64,000 bases of DNA, taken from contig CM060922.1 of NCBI GenBank assembly GCA_030737875.1, positions 229,690,335 through 229,754,334 on the forward strand, read 5' to 3'. The notes beneath the pieces were generated by a model. It had not been told where the DNA came from, made no database searches, and saw only the letters and a list, made by a program, of their open reading frames with translations. The first letter of the stretch is position 1; each line of letters opens with the position of its first letter. The translations under genes and the position numbers were made by a program. This DNA comes from Allium sativum. Its lineage: Eukaryota > Streptophyta > Magnoliopsida > Asparagales > Amaryllidaceae. Of the stretch, positions 23,052 through 34,770 are shown one piece after another.

Positions 23052-24155
23052 CTAACCAATATTAGATGGTAGCCAATCTTTCATACAAGTCAGTGCCTCT
23101 ACTACATCCAAGGACAATGAAGATCTACCTTCGGTAATCAATCTACCACCACTACTAAAAGCCGACTCAGATGCAACGGTTGACACCGGAACGACTAAGA
23201 TATCACGAGTCATCTTCGCAAGAACGGGATAAGTGGGGCTATTAGTTTTCCACCACATTAAAATGTCAAAATTATCTTCATCCTCACCCATTGGCAACAA
23301 TTCATCTTTCAAATACTTATCTAATTCCGTTTTCAAAACATGCGAGCTTCCGACTTTTTGTACTTTATAGTTTCTCCATCTTGGATCAATTATGGTTCTC
23401 TTTTTAGGAGCATTAGTTGATGAATCCATACTATCTGAAGAAGTGGTTGTAGATGCACTTAAAGATGAAGTAAACTCCTTTTCATATAAAGAGAAAAGAG
23501 ACCTTAAAGATTCACTTATTTTTCCAATATGAACACATGAACTTTCACCGTAAATCAATCCAAAAAAATCCTCTATATAAGCCATTCTATAGCGAGGATC
23601 AAAAACCATACCAAGACTCATCATTAGACTACAAGTGCTCCAATATTTATCAAATTTAATTCTCATCTTTTGCGCCATGGATTGAATATACTCATTTAAC
23701 TCCCAACTTAAGATATGTTCATAAACATCACACACGCTTTTGAAATATAAATTAGCGGTGGGATACTTGACACCGGAAAATTTAAGTGTAACATCATAGA
23801 AAATTTTCGAATATTCACTAACTTCTTGCCCAGTCTTCCATTCTTCATTTGAATGCAATGATTTGAAATCATCGGTCAAATCTACTAATCTTTCGAATGT
23901 GGGACGCACTTGTAGTGCACTTTCAAGCATAAGATAGGTAGAATTCCAACGTGTTGGAACATCGTAAGAAACACCTTTTCCACTTAATCGAGTTTGTACT
24001 AATGCATTTTCCCAACTTTGTTTTCTACTTTGTGATGACTTCGTAAAATTGACACTATCTCTTATCTTTTCAATAAGTCCATGCACAATCTTTAAACCAT
24101 CTTGGACAATCAAATTTAATATGTGTGAAACAACGCATATGGAATAATACACCAT
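23052..24155 (-). pseudogene. hAT transposase, RNase H-fold C-terminal half and dimerisation domain
   Basis: The 367-residue frame carries HILNLIVQDGLK, VPTRWNSTYLML, the mid-region typical of plant hAT proteins of the RICESLEEPER type, and the C-terminal hAT dimerisation domain (YPVLAKMTRDIL, SESAFSSGGR, DWLPSNI). The catalytic Glu is expected in this half. It is separated from the N-terminal half by a TGA at about 24181-24183 and a frame change near 24135, so the gene cannot make a full protein. The copy 2 equivalent is at 47198-48307, with the same frame change but a different stop. Confidence 0.88.
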
Positions 24156-24183
24156 TCAAAGGCAAAACATTTTTACCAACTAA

Positions 24184-24783
24184 TCATTCCTTAAGATCTC
24201 TAACCATAACATCGTTATTTGAAGCATTATCAACGGTAAGTGCAAATAGCTTTTTATCAATATTCCAATGTAGCACTTTTAACTTCATAGACGCACTAGG
24301 TGCTAATCCGGTGTGAGGAGGAGGCAACTCATGATAAGCAATGATTTTTTTTTGTAATTTCCAATCATCGTCAATATAATGACATGTTATGCAACAATAA
24401 CCAATATTTTGATGTTCCGTTATCCATAAATCCGTAGTAAGACTAACACGAGATGATAAACGATCAAAAATCTCTTGAATTTCACTTCTCATGTCAACAT
24501 AAAGCTTTAGAACATCACATCTTATTGTATTTCTAGAAAATATTTTAACAGCTGGATTAATGCTTCTAACATATTCTTGGAAATAAACATGCTCGGTCAT
24601 ATTACATGGATAATCATGCTTAGCGACCATACGAGCAAAACACATTCGCGTCCTATTTTGATCAAATTTAAAATTTGATAGCTTAAATGGCTTATTAGGA
24701 GAATGTTTGATAGTCAAAAGTTGTTGTCTCGATAGCCTCTTATTAGCGTCGTTTTTTGGACCACTTTTTATATGGTTTTTCAA
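24184..24783 (-). pseudogene. hAT transposase, N-terminal catalytic half
   Basis: A 199-residue open segment following the BED finger. It contains LKNHIKS at its start, TTDLW (first catalytic Asp region) and LTVDNASNN (second catalytic Asp). It ends at a stop after VRDLKE that is absent from copy 2. Frame and order fit the segment at 23052-24155. The usual hAT transposase of about 650-700 residues is accounted for by 23052-25092 together. Confidence 0.87.
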
Positions 24784-25092
24784 ATGAGTTGTTCCCTATG
24801 AGGCGGATCCATTAAATACTCTTGTACAATGTTTACATGTTGCGTTAATACGGATGACACCATCTTCTGTTACCACTTGTCTATCAAAATGTTTCCACAC
24901 TTTGGATTTTAATGATTTCAAGTTTAGAGGTCCTCTTTATCCATATTTGTTGAAACATCTTGACTTTTTTGCAAATTACCATCCGGAATTTGATTTTCTT
25001 CGACAACACATGCATTATCGTTGACATTAACAATATTCGTTGATGTACATGCAGTGGACTTGCTACTACAACTTGATGATGCATTTGACATT
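24784..25092 (-). pseudogene. hAT transposase N-terminus with BED zinc finger
   Basis: A Ser-rich start (ATG at 25090-25092) leads to a BED-type finger: WKHF, then CKHC at about 24835, then the His pair of HLKNH just past 24784. The BED finger binds the subterminal repeats in hAT proteins. A frame change near 24935 and a TAG at about 24798 interrupt it. Both lesions are also present in copy 2 (48940-49242), so they predate the locus duplication. Confidence 0.75.
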
Positions 25093-25407
25093 TTAGAAGT
25101 CTACAATATGAAAATATAAAACATACAAATTATTTTCACATTCAATATTTTTAAATATTTAAACTAATTACATATTTAACTCATTTTGAGCCATTAACAC
25201 AACAATGGTTATTAATAGTCATACTTGTCCAAAGCCACATTTATTTTTATCATCTCTACTAAAAATAAAAACATTATTAAGTAGCTTGACATTTAGTCAT
25301 TTGATGCTGAAAAGTAAAAGCAGTGGGTTAATCATGAAAGTTACAAATCCTAAAGTTGTCAAGTAGCTTGAACTTTTACCATAGATCTACGGGTGTTGTG
25401 TAAAAAC

Positions 25408-26329
25408 CAGGGATGAGCAGGAAAACAGATTGTGTACCGAAACCGAACCGAAACAGCATAAAATCGCTAAAAACCGCATCTTAAAAAACCGCACCGAAGT
25501 AAAACCGCAAAACCGATGAAACCGCACCATTAGTATGGTCCGGGTTCGGTTTTCATCCTTTTCCAAACCGCAAAACCGAAACCGCACCGAATGTTATTTA
25601 TACGTAAATTTTAATGCTACCTTCTCAAATTTAGTTTTAGGCAAATCTGCACGTTCACTACTTGGCAATCATGGAAGCAAAAGAGCAGCAATACATGCTG
25701 CAGCACTCTAACTGCACGGCTATATTGACTCAAGTTGCCAAGATTAATCATGACTTATTGATGGAAATGTCTGATCATAGAAAGGATCTACAAAAGAAAA
25801 CAGAACTAATATTGAACACCTTGAGAAGCTATCAAGACCTACCACCAGACAAAGCTTTTATTGTATTAGCTATAGAGGTTAAAAAGAGGCGGTATGCTAC
25901 TGTTGAGAAGTATCTAGAACAAGTTCTACATACTGCTTTCGGTCCATCAGAATAATGATTTGGATTATATCATTTGCCTTGATGTCATTTATAGTAAGAT
26001 GGTATTAGGATTGGACCGATTGGTCATTACAGTAAAAGAGTTTTCAATTGCATGTGAAGATCAATATCACACACTGGACAAATAAAAAAGCCTCTGCCTC
26101 AGCTTTAAACATTTTATGTGCATCATCATCTAAGGGAACGATGTTTTTTTTGTTAATTGGTTTTAAAACCGAAACCGCACTTTTAAAAACTGAAACCGCA
26201 CTTTTAAAACCGAACCGCACCAACGGTTTTTGGTCCGGTTCCGGTTCCTACTTTTGTAAACCGCACTCTAGCGGTTCCGGGTGCGGTTTTAAGTCAAAAC
26301 TGCACCAAACCGCACCATGCTCATCCCTA
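25408..26329. mobile_element. Non-autonomous Ac-like hAT carrying a host gene fragment (922 bp)
   Basis: The termini are CAGGGATGAGCA and, inverted, TAGGGATGAGCA, flanked by perfect 8-bp duplications GTAAAAAC (25400-25407 and 26330-26337). Copy 2 of the surrounding hAT has the empty site with one GTAAAAAC near 49550, which fixes both ends. AAACCG motifs are clustered at both ends (25437-25590, 26165-26310), as in Ac/Ds subterminal regions. No transposase; the centre holds a HAUS1-like fragment. Confidence 0.92.
25642..25955 (+). pseudogene. Captured fragment of augmin subunit 1 (HAUS1/AUG1), C-terminal part
   Basis: The frame reads MEAKEQQYMLQHSN, then DHRKDLQKKTELIL, LRSYQDLPPDKAF, and IEVKKRRYATVEKYLEQVL before a stop at 25953-25955. 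As I remember the family, this is the C-terminal coiled-coil end of plant HAUS augmin-like subunit 1, which helps recruit gamma-tubulin to spindle microtubules. Only about 100 of roughly 300 residues are present. The TTTTAG just before 25642 looks like an intron acceptor, suggesting capture of genomic DNA rather than a spliced copy. No initiator is obvious; about 200 bp of probable 3' UTR follow. Whether it is expressed cannot be told. Confidence 0.7.
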
Positions 26330-26964
26330 GTAAAAACACAAACACCATAAAAGTTACAAATCCTAAAGCTGCTAATGTGTTACAAATAATAATTGGCATG
26401 TAGATCTAACTATAGAAAATATGTACTGTTGAAGAAATCCTAAAGCTGCTATCATTTTTTGTAAATAATAAAAGTTGCAAATCCTAAAGCAGTAAAGCTG
26501 CTATAATTTTTTTAAAATTAAGCACAAAGAAAATAATGTACAAACAAAGGTTGAAGAAAGGGTTCAATACATTGTTTTAGGAATAATCCCGGTGATTGCG
26601 TGAAGACCGTGGAAGCAGCAGATCGTGAAACTGTGGAAGCGTGATTGCGTGAAGAGACAAGCGATTAGTGGAAGGCTGAAGCCTGATGCTGTGATGCAGC
26701 AGATCATCAATCGTGGAAGCCGGCGCAAAAGAAAGTGACTGAAATCGTGGTAGGTGGCGCCGCGGCTAGAAAATTTAGGGTTAGGATTTTAAAAGACCAT
26801 TTTTGTTTCGTATGTTTTTTACGATTGAAGAAGGAATGGTTCTGATTCCTGAAAGGCGGCTAGAGTATTTTGGTCTTGGGTTTCACGGTTTGGAACTTTG
26901 GAGATGCAAATTGAAAGTACGGACAGGTGTAATGCAAATTGAAAAAGAGTTGTTTATTAATTTA

Positions 26965-27160
26965 AGTTTAGACTAGATATTTATATATATATTTATATGC
27001 ACGTATTAGGAAATCGGACGGATATTTTTCGGATACGGGTACCACTAAAACCATATCCGTATCCGGAAATATTTTCGTTATCCGCATGTCGGATAACAGA
27101 TATATTTCATATTTTCGGATACGAATACGGACGGATATCGGATAATTCGGGTACCCATTG
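26965..27160. repeat. Right subterminal TATCCG/CGGATA repeat array of hAT copy 1
   Basis: CGGATA and TATCCG motifs recur at short intervals up to the terminus, mirroring 21875-22030. Copy 2 has the same at 50200-50375. Confidence 0.75.
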
Positions 27161-27703
27161 ACAACCCTACTCACAATCATCAACAGACCAAATCCGGAAG
27201 CAAATCCGACCCATCAAAACTCGAATTTTAATTTGTGAAACTCGAATTCAAAAGACACCGAAATTTAATTTGTGAAACTCGAATTCGATTTGGGAAAGAA
27301 CGGCTAAAATATCACGAATAAGCCAGAAGAAAGAACTGTTGAAGATAACAGCGGATTTGGGAAATTTTACCAGTTAAACAGGTTAAAAGGTTACTGGGAT
27401 CAATATGAGAAGGGACCCCCTAAACTTGGGATTATTTAAAAATAATCCAAACTTCGGATTAATATGGAAAAACACGTCAAACTTCGGATTATTCCTGTCA
27501 ATTAATCCTAAAAATATACGTGTTATTATTGTTGTAGGAAAGTTTGTTCAGATATGAAAAAATGGATCTCAGTTTTACCAAGTCAAGTAAAAACTGATTC
27601 ATTCATAGTCTCATGATGTGGGACTATTCATATAGGAGTCATCTCACACTTATTCAATTTTTTAAATAATTCATCTTTATAAACATAAACTATTTTTTCA
27701 ACA

Positions 27704-30700
27704 ATGGCTAGTATATAGCTCATTAGACATCCTCCCCTTACAAGCTAGCTTTTAGGTGTGAGTTCTACCTAGTGGGCCGTATCAGGCCACTTGGTTGTGG
27801 GTAGGATCCGTATATTTTAGTAGGGGTATGGTGCTATTATCATCAAAACATGGCTAATATTTCATTTACTACATACCTTAAAACATCGTAAACTGAAACT
27901 CTTTCAATGATTACATTTGTATGGTTATGAACTAGTGTACATATGACCATATTTTAAGTTGCTAGTTTCAGAATCCGATGACGTGAAAAATTGTTTCAGA
28001 ATTCAAATGGAAAAAAAATGCTAGTTAAATAAATAAAGCCTTATGCTAAAAGCATTGAATAGTTATAACCAATGTTATCATGACCGAACCGTCAATCGAA
28101 CCGTGGTATCCCAAGGTTTAAGGTTTTCAGGATCTGATCGGTTGGACCGTCAGAACCGTGCATGACATTTTTTGATAAATATTGAAAAATAAAGGATTAG
28201 CAAAACTGTTACAAAATCGCTCGAAGGACAATAGGCATGTAACTGAATCCTGTAGGATAAACAAACAAGTAGAAATTTTTATATGCTAGATCAAAAGCTA
28301 AAACTTGCATAGTTGCTGCATAATTTGCATAGTTAGGCTACTAGCACAAGAGTGTTATTTTTGCATATCTGCTAGCCTAATTGCAAATCTAAAACTTAAC
28401 AAATACCAGAAATTATTGTATGCGTGGCTGGTTTCAAATTATTTTTTGTTTAGATTTAAGGGTTCCAACTAACGAGATTATGCAAATGGTTAATTCATGA
28501 CTGTTTAAAAAAATGTAATCATAGTTATTGACCGCTTCACCAGGCGAGTATAAGTTGTGTAATATCCTTGATTTTTGGTTTGATGTTATTCAGAAAATTT
28601 AATTTGATATGTTAAATAATAAGTGTAGTGAGATTGTTAGATGAGATTTAATAAAGTAAGGTCTGACCTTAACTAATAAACTTCTAAATTTAAACAAATT
28701 CTAACATAATAGAGGATCTGTAAGAAGGTCAAATAAGAATAGATTCCCATACGTACCCTTTTAAACAAAATTTAACATAATAAAGGATCTGTAACAAAAT
28801 TTATTTGACCTTGATTTGATCAAATTATTTTTTGCAAAGTTGCAGCATAAGCTGCTAAGTATGAAATTGGTAGGGTGCTTATGTCCCACATGTTATGCAA
28901 AGGAAGCAATTCAAATCTTCTTTATTTATATAAACGATGCCCCCCCCTTGACAAAGGACTGCAGAGCGAAGTGGATTCGTTCGAGCCTAAAGTTATTGGG
29001 TTAGCTTATTTTATAATTAAAATTTTTCAATGGGTTGGTAAATATGTGTTAAATCGGTTTTTTAGCTGTTGGGCCGGTTTTTTAGCGGTTGGACCTTGGT
29101 TTTCATGGTTTTAGAGTTCAAACCGCACATACAAGGTTCAATAGCTTTCCGGGCCGGACTAGGCAGCGATCCGCGGTTTTGACGGTTGGACCGCCGATCT
29201 GGTTCGGTCATGATAACACTGGTTATAACTTTAATATGCCAGCCAGCCATTCTTCGCAAAACTTCATGTAGTTTTGTTCTTCTCTAGAACAACTCCACAA
29301 TAGAAATACATGCAGATATTCCATGTCTTGTGAAAACGTACAATCGTGACGTAATAAAGATACTATGTATATGATGATGGATCACAATTGGTTATCATTT
29401 GGTGTTTCATGTGTGGCATACTATCAATTGCTGGTTTCAGAATTTTACCTTCTACATCTTTATCTTAAATACCGCTCAAAACAAAATTTTCAAGTTTCCA
29501 ACCAGATATTTCCACTTCATTCGTTATTAATCAAGTTTTATTTTGACAGTTCATTTATTTGCAGAAAAACTTGTGTTTATATATTGAGTATACAATCATA
29601 ACATGTCTTTGAAATGGGGAATACAAATGAGATTTACTCACAAAAAATAGTTCCCTGTTCTATGTTTGTTTTCCATGTTTTATATGAAGATCAAATTTTC
29701 AGAAAATTTATTTGTAATTCTAACTGAAAATTGGAATGCATTGATGAAAAACTTTAATTTGAAAAACTATTATTTAATTTGCTTCAGGCTTTTATGTTGA
29801 TTGCATGAAGGCTTTTTATCGTACAAACACGGTGATGTTATTTTTTGAGGCTTCTCCACAAAGTTAACTTGTTTTGGCAGAATATAGAATTTATATTCTT
29901 CCAATCTAAATTGCTCTTCTTTTTGACAATCACATAAATTAAAAATAAAGCCACTATTTGCAAATCATTCAAAAGGTTGCGAGTTTTTTCAGAAAATATA
30001 TGTCAGGTATACAAAATGCTTCTGGTTTGGCACATTGATAATAAGTTTTGAACATTCTAGGATGGACGTTAATTACTTAAAAACACTAGAAAGGTACCAA
30101 ACTGTTATATTGTGAAATGGGTAAACCAAATCAACATGTTTACACAAGCATAACCGAGCTTACTGTTTTTATCTTGATCCTCCAATCTGAAATTTTACAA
30201 TTTAACAGTATTTAATTGTTCTCAACAGACATAACAGACCTCAACTATCACATTGGGAAATGATATATAAATATCATGTGTCGTATATTCCTTCGATCAC
30301 AATGATAGATGCAAATCATCCAATAAATCATGGATTTTCTTAAATTTACTGCATATTTGTACGTGAAATTTTGCAATTTACCATTGCTGAGGTCTACTAA
30401 GTACATAAAGGTGTACTAATAAAAAATAGGAAATAAGGTTATTTAATCCATAAAGGTCTACTAAATACGTTGTGTGCAATCCATATTTTTTCATTGGCAT
30501 TCCATTGTATAAAACAGCATGGAGATTTTATTTTCCTTTCTCTGTTTCTTCTGCAAAGTACAGACCTATTATCGTAACATAGAATGAAAGTGTACTCTCT
30601 ATTTTCAATTATTTACATGCAATGGACGCTACAGTAAAGGCTTTTGTAAATCTTTATCTGTGCATTTAGCTAATTCGCTTCATATGGGTAAGTAATACGT

Positions 30701-30741
30701 GTTGATGAGTATTTTTCTCATATTGGTTTTTCTTTTCTCAG
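27704..30741 (+). other. Right part of intron 2 of p32 copy 1
   Basis: No exon seen in either strand. It starts with the ATGGC flank of the copia insertion, contains a 1.15-kb hAT (28070-29221), and ends with a pyrimidine-rich acceptor TTTTTCTTTTCTCAG at 30727-30741. Short ORFs at 28816-29601 lie in transposon or AT-rich sequence and show no family likeness. Confidence 0.6.
28070..29221. mobile_element. Non-autonomous hAT element (1.15 kb)
   Basis: Termini CAATGTTATCATGACCG and, inverted, CAGTGTTATCATGACCG are flanked by 8-bp duplications GTTATAAC (28062-28069 and 29222-29229). GACCG, GGTTC and CGGTT motifs cluster at both ends. No transposase domain is present. The target duplication is itself a palindrome. 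Confidence 0.85.
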
Positions 30742-30877
30742 ATTTACGAGCAGGAGGTTTCAAAGGAGGTTCCAAAGGGACTTTCATAAGTACTTGGCTG
30801 CAAGGGGTTTCGAAAAATCTCTCTGCGATTACTTGCGTGATCGTCTGATCAGTGCACGTAGCAATCTGGTTGGCTAA
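30742..30877 (+). CDS. Mitochondrial glycoprotein (MAM33/p32) family protein, last exon, copy 1
   Basis: After a strong acceptor (CTTTTCTCAG) the frame reads FHKYLAARGF preceded by an Arg/Gln-rich helix and followed by LCDYLRDRLI, then TAA at 30875-30877. The FHKYL.ARG block is the conserved C-terminal helix of MAM33/p32 proteins, acidic mitochondrial-matrix proteins that form a ring-shaped trimer. The exon begins in phase 2 (one base completing a codon), which fits the donor of exon 2 at 39870 in the neighbouring copy. Exons 1 and 2 of this copy must lie left of the window, across about 30 kb of nested transposons in intron 2. The ORF at 31066-31278 falls in the 3' untranslated region. Confidence 0.65.
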
Positions 30878-31988
30878 AGAGCTTCAAACATTTTATTTAC
30901 AATTGATCAGTCCATCAACAGTTTTTGTTATCCAGTTGGTTTTTGCTATATGATATTAATTACCCGTGAAGTATGTGTAAAATGCTTCAGTGACTTCTAC
31001 ATAACGTTTCAAGGAGACCAGAACAGAAAGTAGTGTCTTATATCTGCACTGTAGTATCTTGAATATTGTTGTTCATGTGTAGATTTCAGAGATGTTTCTT
31101 ACATGATGTGTTTATCATTTATGTCACACCTCTTATATGTTTAATGCACCGTAGTTTTCTTGTTGATGATCAAGAAGTGGTGGTGGTGGCGGCGGGTTTC
31201 CAGTTTCTCTTAGTTTTTGTCGTCACTGTGCTCGTTGCTTTGTTGCATTCTGATTGTATCCACTTTGTGTTTTATTAAAAGCGTCTCTTGCAAAGTGAAT
31301 AGACTATACAGGCATTTTGTTAACTAAAGCTAGCACATATATTAATAAATATGTTACATGTGTAGGAAATGTAGCATTATCCTGAGGTTTTACGAATAAG
31401 TGGAGCATAAAAAGTTTAGCTATGTTTTACACAAGGCAAAACTTGGTTTTGATCGATTCAAACAAGTTAGTGCCGAGTGGTTTGAAACCTTGTGTAATAC
31501 ACCGCATTTTTAACAATTAAATAATAAAATAAATTTGTAAGATCATCAAATTTTAGTTAAGAGAGTTGTACCGTTGCATCCTTGGTGATTTTTTGATCAA
31601 TTTATCTGTATAATTTGTAGAAATCGAAATTAAAACGGAGTTATCGCAGAAACGAAAAGTAAAAAAAAAAGGAAGAGAATGAAATTATATTAATAATACA
31701 TAGGCTGGGTCGACCCCCTATAAGGTCGGACGACCTGCTTGTTCACCTAAACGTGATTTCGTCCAAGTACGAGAAGTGACGAGAGGTGACATTTTTAGAT
31801 TTTAGGCTGATCTGAGTTGTTTTTATTGGCTTAATTTGAATTCTGAAAGCTTTGATTGATTGAATGACGTAGTTGAACAAGATTAAATCTTAAAACCCAA
31901 CGGTCTGAGATCCTTAGGTTACATTGTAAATAGACCCATATGCCGGGTGCTTCACTTATAACAATAAGAATTTTACTAGACTTAAAGG
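30878..31988. other. 3' flank of p32 copy 1, intergenic
   Basis: Probable 3' untranslated sequence to roughly 31300, then AT-rich intergenic DNA. I see no gene, repeat border or RNA gene. Confidence 0.45.
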
Positions 31989-32460
31989 TAAATTGGCATG
32001 AGAAGCTCACTAGACTTAAGTAATAAATTATAGAAGTTTTAAAGTAAGATTTGTAAAACTTATTAAAGAGAGCACAGAAAGCTCGTGAGTCTAAGTTGAG
32101 TCTTGGAATTTTTTATTCTTTATTTTGGAGCAAGTCCAATAGGGCATTACTTTCACAAAATCTGAAATGTACATCCAAAAAGGTGTCCAAAAGAGTGTGC
32201 AAACACCTTAAAATTTGGATTTCGAAGGACATTCGTTTCAGAATCTTCAAAATATTCAAGCGTTTGCGAACAAACGCCCGTAGTCATACGTCTGTTAAAA
32301 AAAGGCCTGAAACCGGACATTTGTTCAACAAATGGCTAGTTTTCAATTGCTTTTTATTGCAGCGAGCAGATTTTTATTACAACGGGCAGTTTTTTTACTT
32401 TTGAATGGCCTAAAGGGGCTAGCGAGGGCATGCAGGCACATTTTGCTGAATGTTGCATGA
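31989..32460 (+). repeat. Intergenic direct repeat, copy 1
   Basis: About 470 bp starting TAAATTGGCATGAGA, repeated at 35515-36000 in the same orientation with roughly 88-90 percent identity by eye. It contains a run of AAACGCC/CCTGAAACC-type short repeats. No coding frame survives in both copies. Confidence 0.8.
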
Positions 32461-34380
32461 CAAAAAATACGAGTGTGTGTGTATGTTTTATTTCCAGTTT
32501 TGCACTTGTCATTCTAACACACGTATGTGTGTGCATGTCTACCTTACTTCATATCACATTGTCTCATTTTTAGTTATTCTTAATGAAGTATTGACAAAAC
32601 ATACACACACACATTAAGAATGACATGTGTGTGTGTGTGTGAATGGAGCATATAATATTTGAATTTTTGTTAATATCTTGTTTCATCTCATCCATGTTTA
32701 CAAATCTAGAAGGAAAATCCGGTTTAGGGTCAGGTTCTTGGAGTGTTTCATTAACACCCTGAATATATTTCACATATTCAATATAATTAGAATGAAATAG
32801 ACAAAATATTGTTAGAAATCAGAAAACAAAAATAATATACACATTCGAAGATTGAAAATAATTTTTTGTACTTCATTTGTAGTAGTAAGGCAGCTGCATG
32901 ACAACATTGTTGATTGCTAGTCCATTGTGTACAATACTCAAATCATCAAATATATGCGAATCTGAAATGGTGAAATCTTAAAATACAAATACGCAAATTG
33001 TACCAAAACATCTTCAAATATGCAGATGGTGAAATGGTGAAATCATGACATATATATATACGATAATCGGAAATCATGGAATCTTCTAATACAAATATGC
33101 AACTTAAGACAAAAATATCTTTTAGTCATGCAACTCATTCCTATTTTAAGATTATTCTCATCTGTATCAGAAATCGCTTTTATGTTATTCTTTCTGTTCT
33201 TCAATTCCCACCAACAAACAAAGAAATCTTCCACTTGAAGAAAGAATATATTCAAAAATAAGGCAAAACCTCACAAACTCGTATTTTTTCTTAGAATTTA
33301 GACATTTCAATATAGAAGAAAACTCCATTAATAATAGTAGCAGCCAAACATAAATATTATTTACAGATCCAATAAGAAAATCACCAAATGCATATGCAAA
33401 ATCGATATTCATCGCCCATAATAAATATGGTAGTTTTCAGAGGGAAATTATTACAGTGGAGGGAAATATTTCAGACTGAAGCCAAAAAAATTGAACTGAA
33501 ACCAGAGTTGACGGTAAAAGATTTTGTTACTTGAAGGCCCAAAAATCTTATGTATATTAAAGAAAATATTTACAACATATTATAACCTTCAGATGCATGT
33601 GGAACCAATAATTATAAAGTAATGTTAATATCTTTAGTATTTTGTGTCTCTTTTAACATTTTATATTAAAAAAAATTGAATATTTTATTAACGGAAAGTC
33701 TATTTTGACATAATGGTGATACAGTTGATTTGCGCCATTGGATCACTCCATGAATTTCACTTCTTCATATAAAGACAAAAAGATACAACAGTTGAGGCTT
33801 TGTGTCTTTCTGTTTATGTCTAATTTTGTATCCAATAGTCACCTCCTTTAATTAATTTTGAATTAACATAAATTTTTAATATATTATTTTCAAATTTTAT
33901 GAATATCACAAAGTTTTTTATTTTAAATTTTTATGAATATTTTGAAATTATTTTGTAGTACATAATAATAACGGATATCAGTTATAATTTTGCACTAGAC
34001 GGTGAATATTAAATGTTAATCTATTTTTTAATTATTAATATTTAATTCATAATTACTTAACTGTAATTACTAAAAATTAATAAACGAATATTAACTTGTA
34101 ATTTTTATTATTTAATGGTAATTCTCTAATAGTAACTATATATTGTCAAATTTTTGTTTTTAAATATTAAATATAGTATATTATGCATTAATTATTAAAT
34201 ATGAACTATTAAATGTTAATTGTTCAAAGTTGGCTATTTAATAGTATTTATAAATTATCAAATAATCAACGTTATTTATTGTTTTCTAAAGTTGTCAATA
34301 ATTAGCAGTTTTATATTATTTACTTGCATTCGTCGATTATAATACCTTATAAACAACGACGAATGTAAGCTATCTTTATA
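32461..34380. other. AT-rich intergenic DNA
   Basis: No gene. It has an inverted pair of AC and GT microsatellite runs at about 32600-32640 with ATTAAGAATGACA between them, and a very AT-rich stretch at 33850-34320. Short ORFs on either strand look random. Confidence 0.5.
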
Positions 34381-34770
34381 ATCACTAATTACAAATATAT
34401 TCATTGCAACTAGGAAGAAAAAACAATATTTCTATTGCAATTGGCAAGAAATTGTTGTTGCTACAAACATGTTTATTGTAATTGGTAGGAAGATTAGTTG
34501 CTAAAATATGTTTATTGCCACTCACAATTAAATACCATTGATAAAAATATGTTTATTGTAACTGGTAGAAAAACACAATTGAAAAAAAAATAGGTTTACC
34601 GCAATAGGCAGAAAAAAGCCGTTGCAAAAAATACGTTTTCGTAACTAATAATAAATACTAGTTGCTATAAAGTATTTATTGCAATTGTCAGATAATGCCA
34701 GTTGCTAAAGGTCGTTTATGGCAACTGTCATATAGCGTCTGTCGCAAACAGAAAGTTGCAATAGGGTAAA
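34380..34770. repeat. Degenerate about 60-bp tandem repeats
   Basis: Diverged units around TATGTTTATTGCAACTGGCAGAAA and GTTGCTAAA recur about six times. Such arrays are common near the ends of CACTA-type and other transposons, but no terminus was found here. Confidence 0.6.

Larger units (their letters stand above)
21839..27169 (-). mobile_element. hAT transposon copy 1 (5.3 kb) with decayed transposase
   Basis: Termini TAGGGATGCCAATGG and, inverted, TAGGGTTGTCAATGG are flanked by perfect 8-bp duplications CTCACAAT (21831-21838 and 27170-27177). The transposase reads on the minus strand. Subterminal arrays of TATCCG motifs lie at both ends, a palindromic GCAAAGCTTTGC array lies downstream of the gene, and a second hAT is inserted at 25408-26329. 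The same element with the same flanks sits at 45123-50381. Confidence 0.92.
20798..27508. mobile_element. Mutator-like element with about 150-bp terminal inverted repeats, copy 1
   Basis: Left arm 20798-20948 and right arm 27358-27508 are inverted repeats starting GGA(A/T)TAATTG. The flanks are TAAAAAATA on the left and a version with one A fewer on the right; the copy 2 right flank keeps the full 9 bp (50721-50729). The uninterrupted LTR at 40365-40375 shows the empty site. Without the nested hAT the element is only about 1.4 kb and has no coding frame, so it is non-autonomous. Long inverted repeats with a 9-bp duplication are the Mutator hallmark. Confidence 0.8.
20554..27703 (-). repeat. 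Ty1/copia LTR of p32 copy 1, truncated at left and split by nested elements
   Basis: 20554-20797 plus 27509-27703 equal one copia LTR, compared with the uninterrupted LTR at 40068-40559. The missing left 50 bp lie beyond the Tekay derivative that inserted here. The right border is CAACA followed by ATGGC (27704-27708). ATGGC also precedes the copia 3' LTR of copy 2 (40063-40067), as expected for the two sides of one ancestral 5-bp target duplication. Confidence 0.78.
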
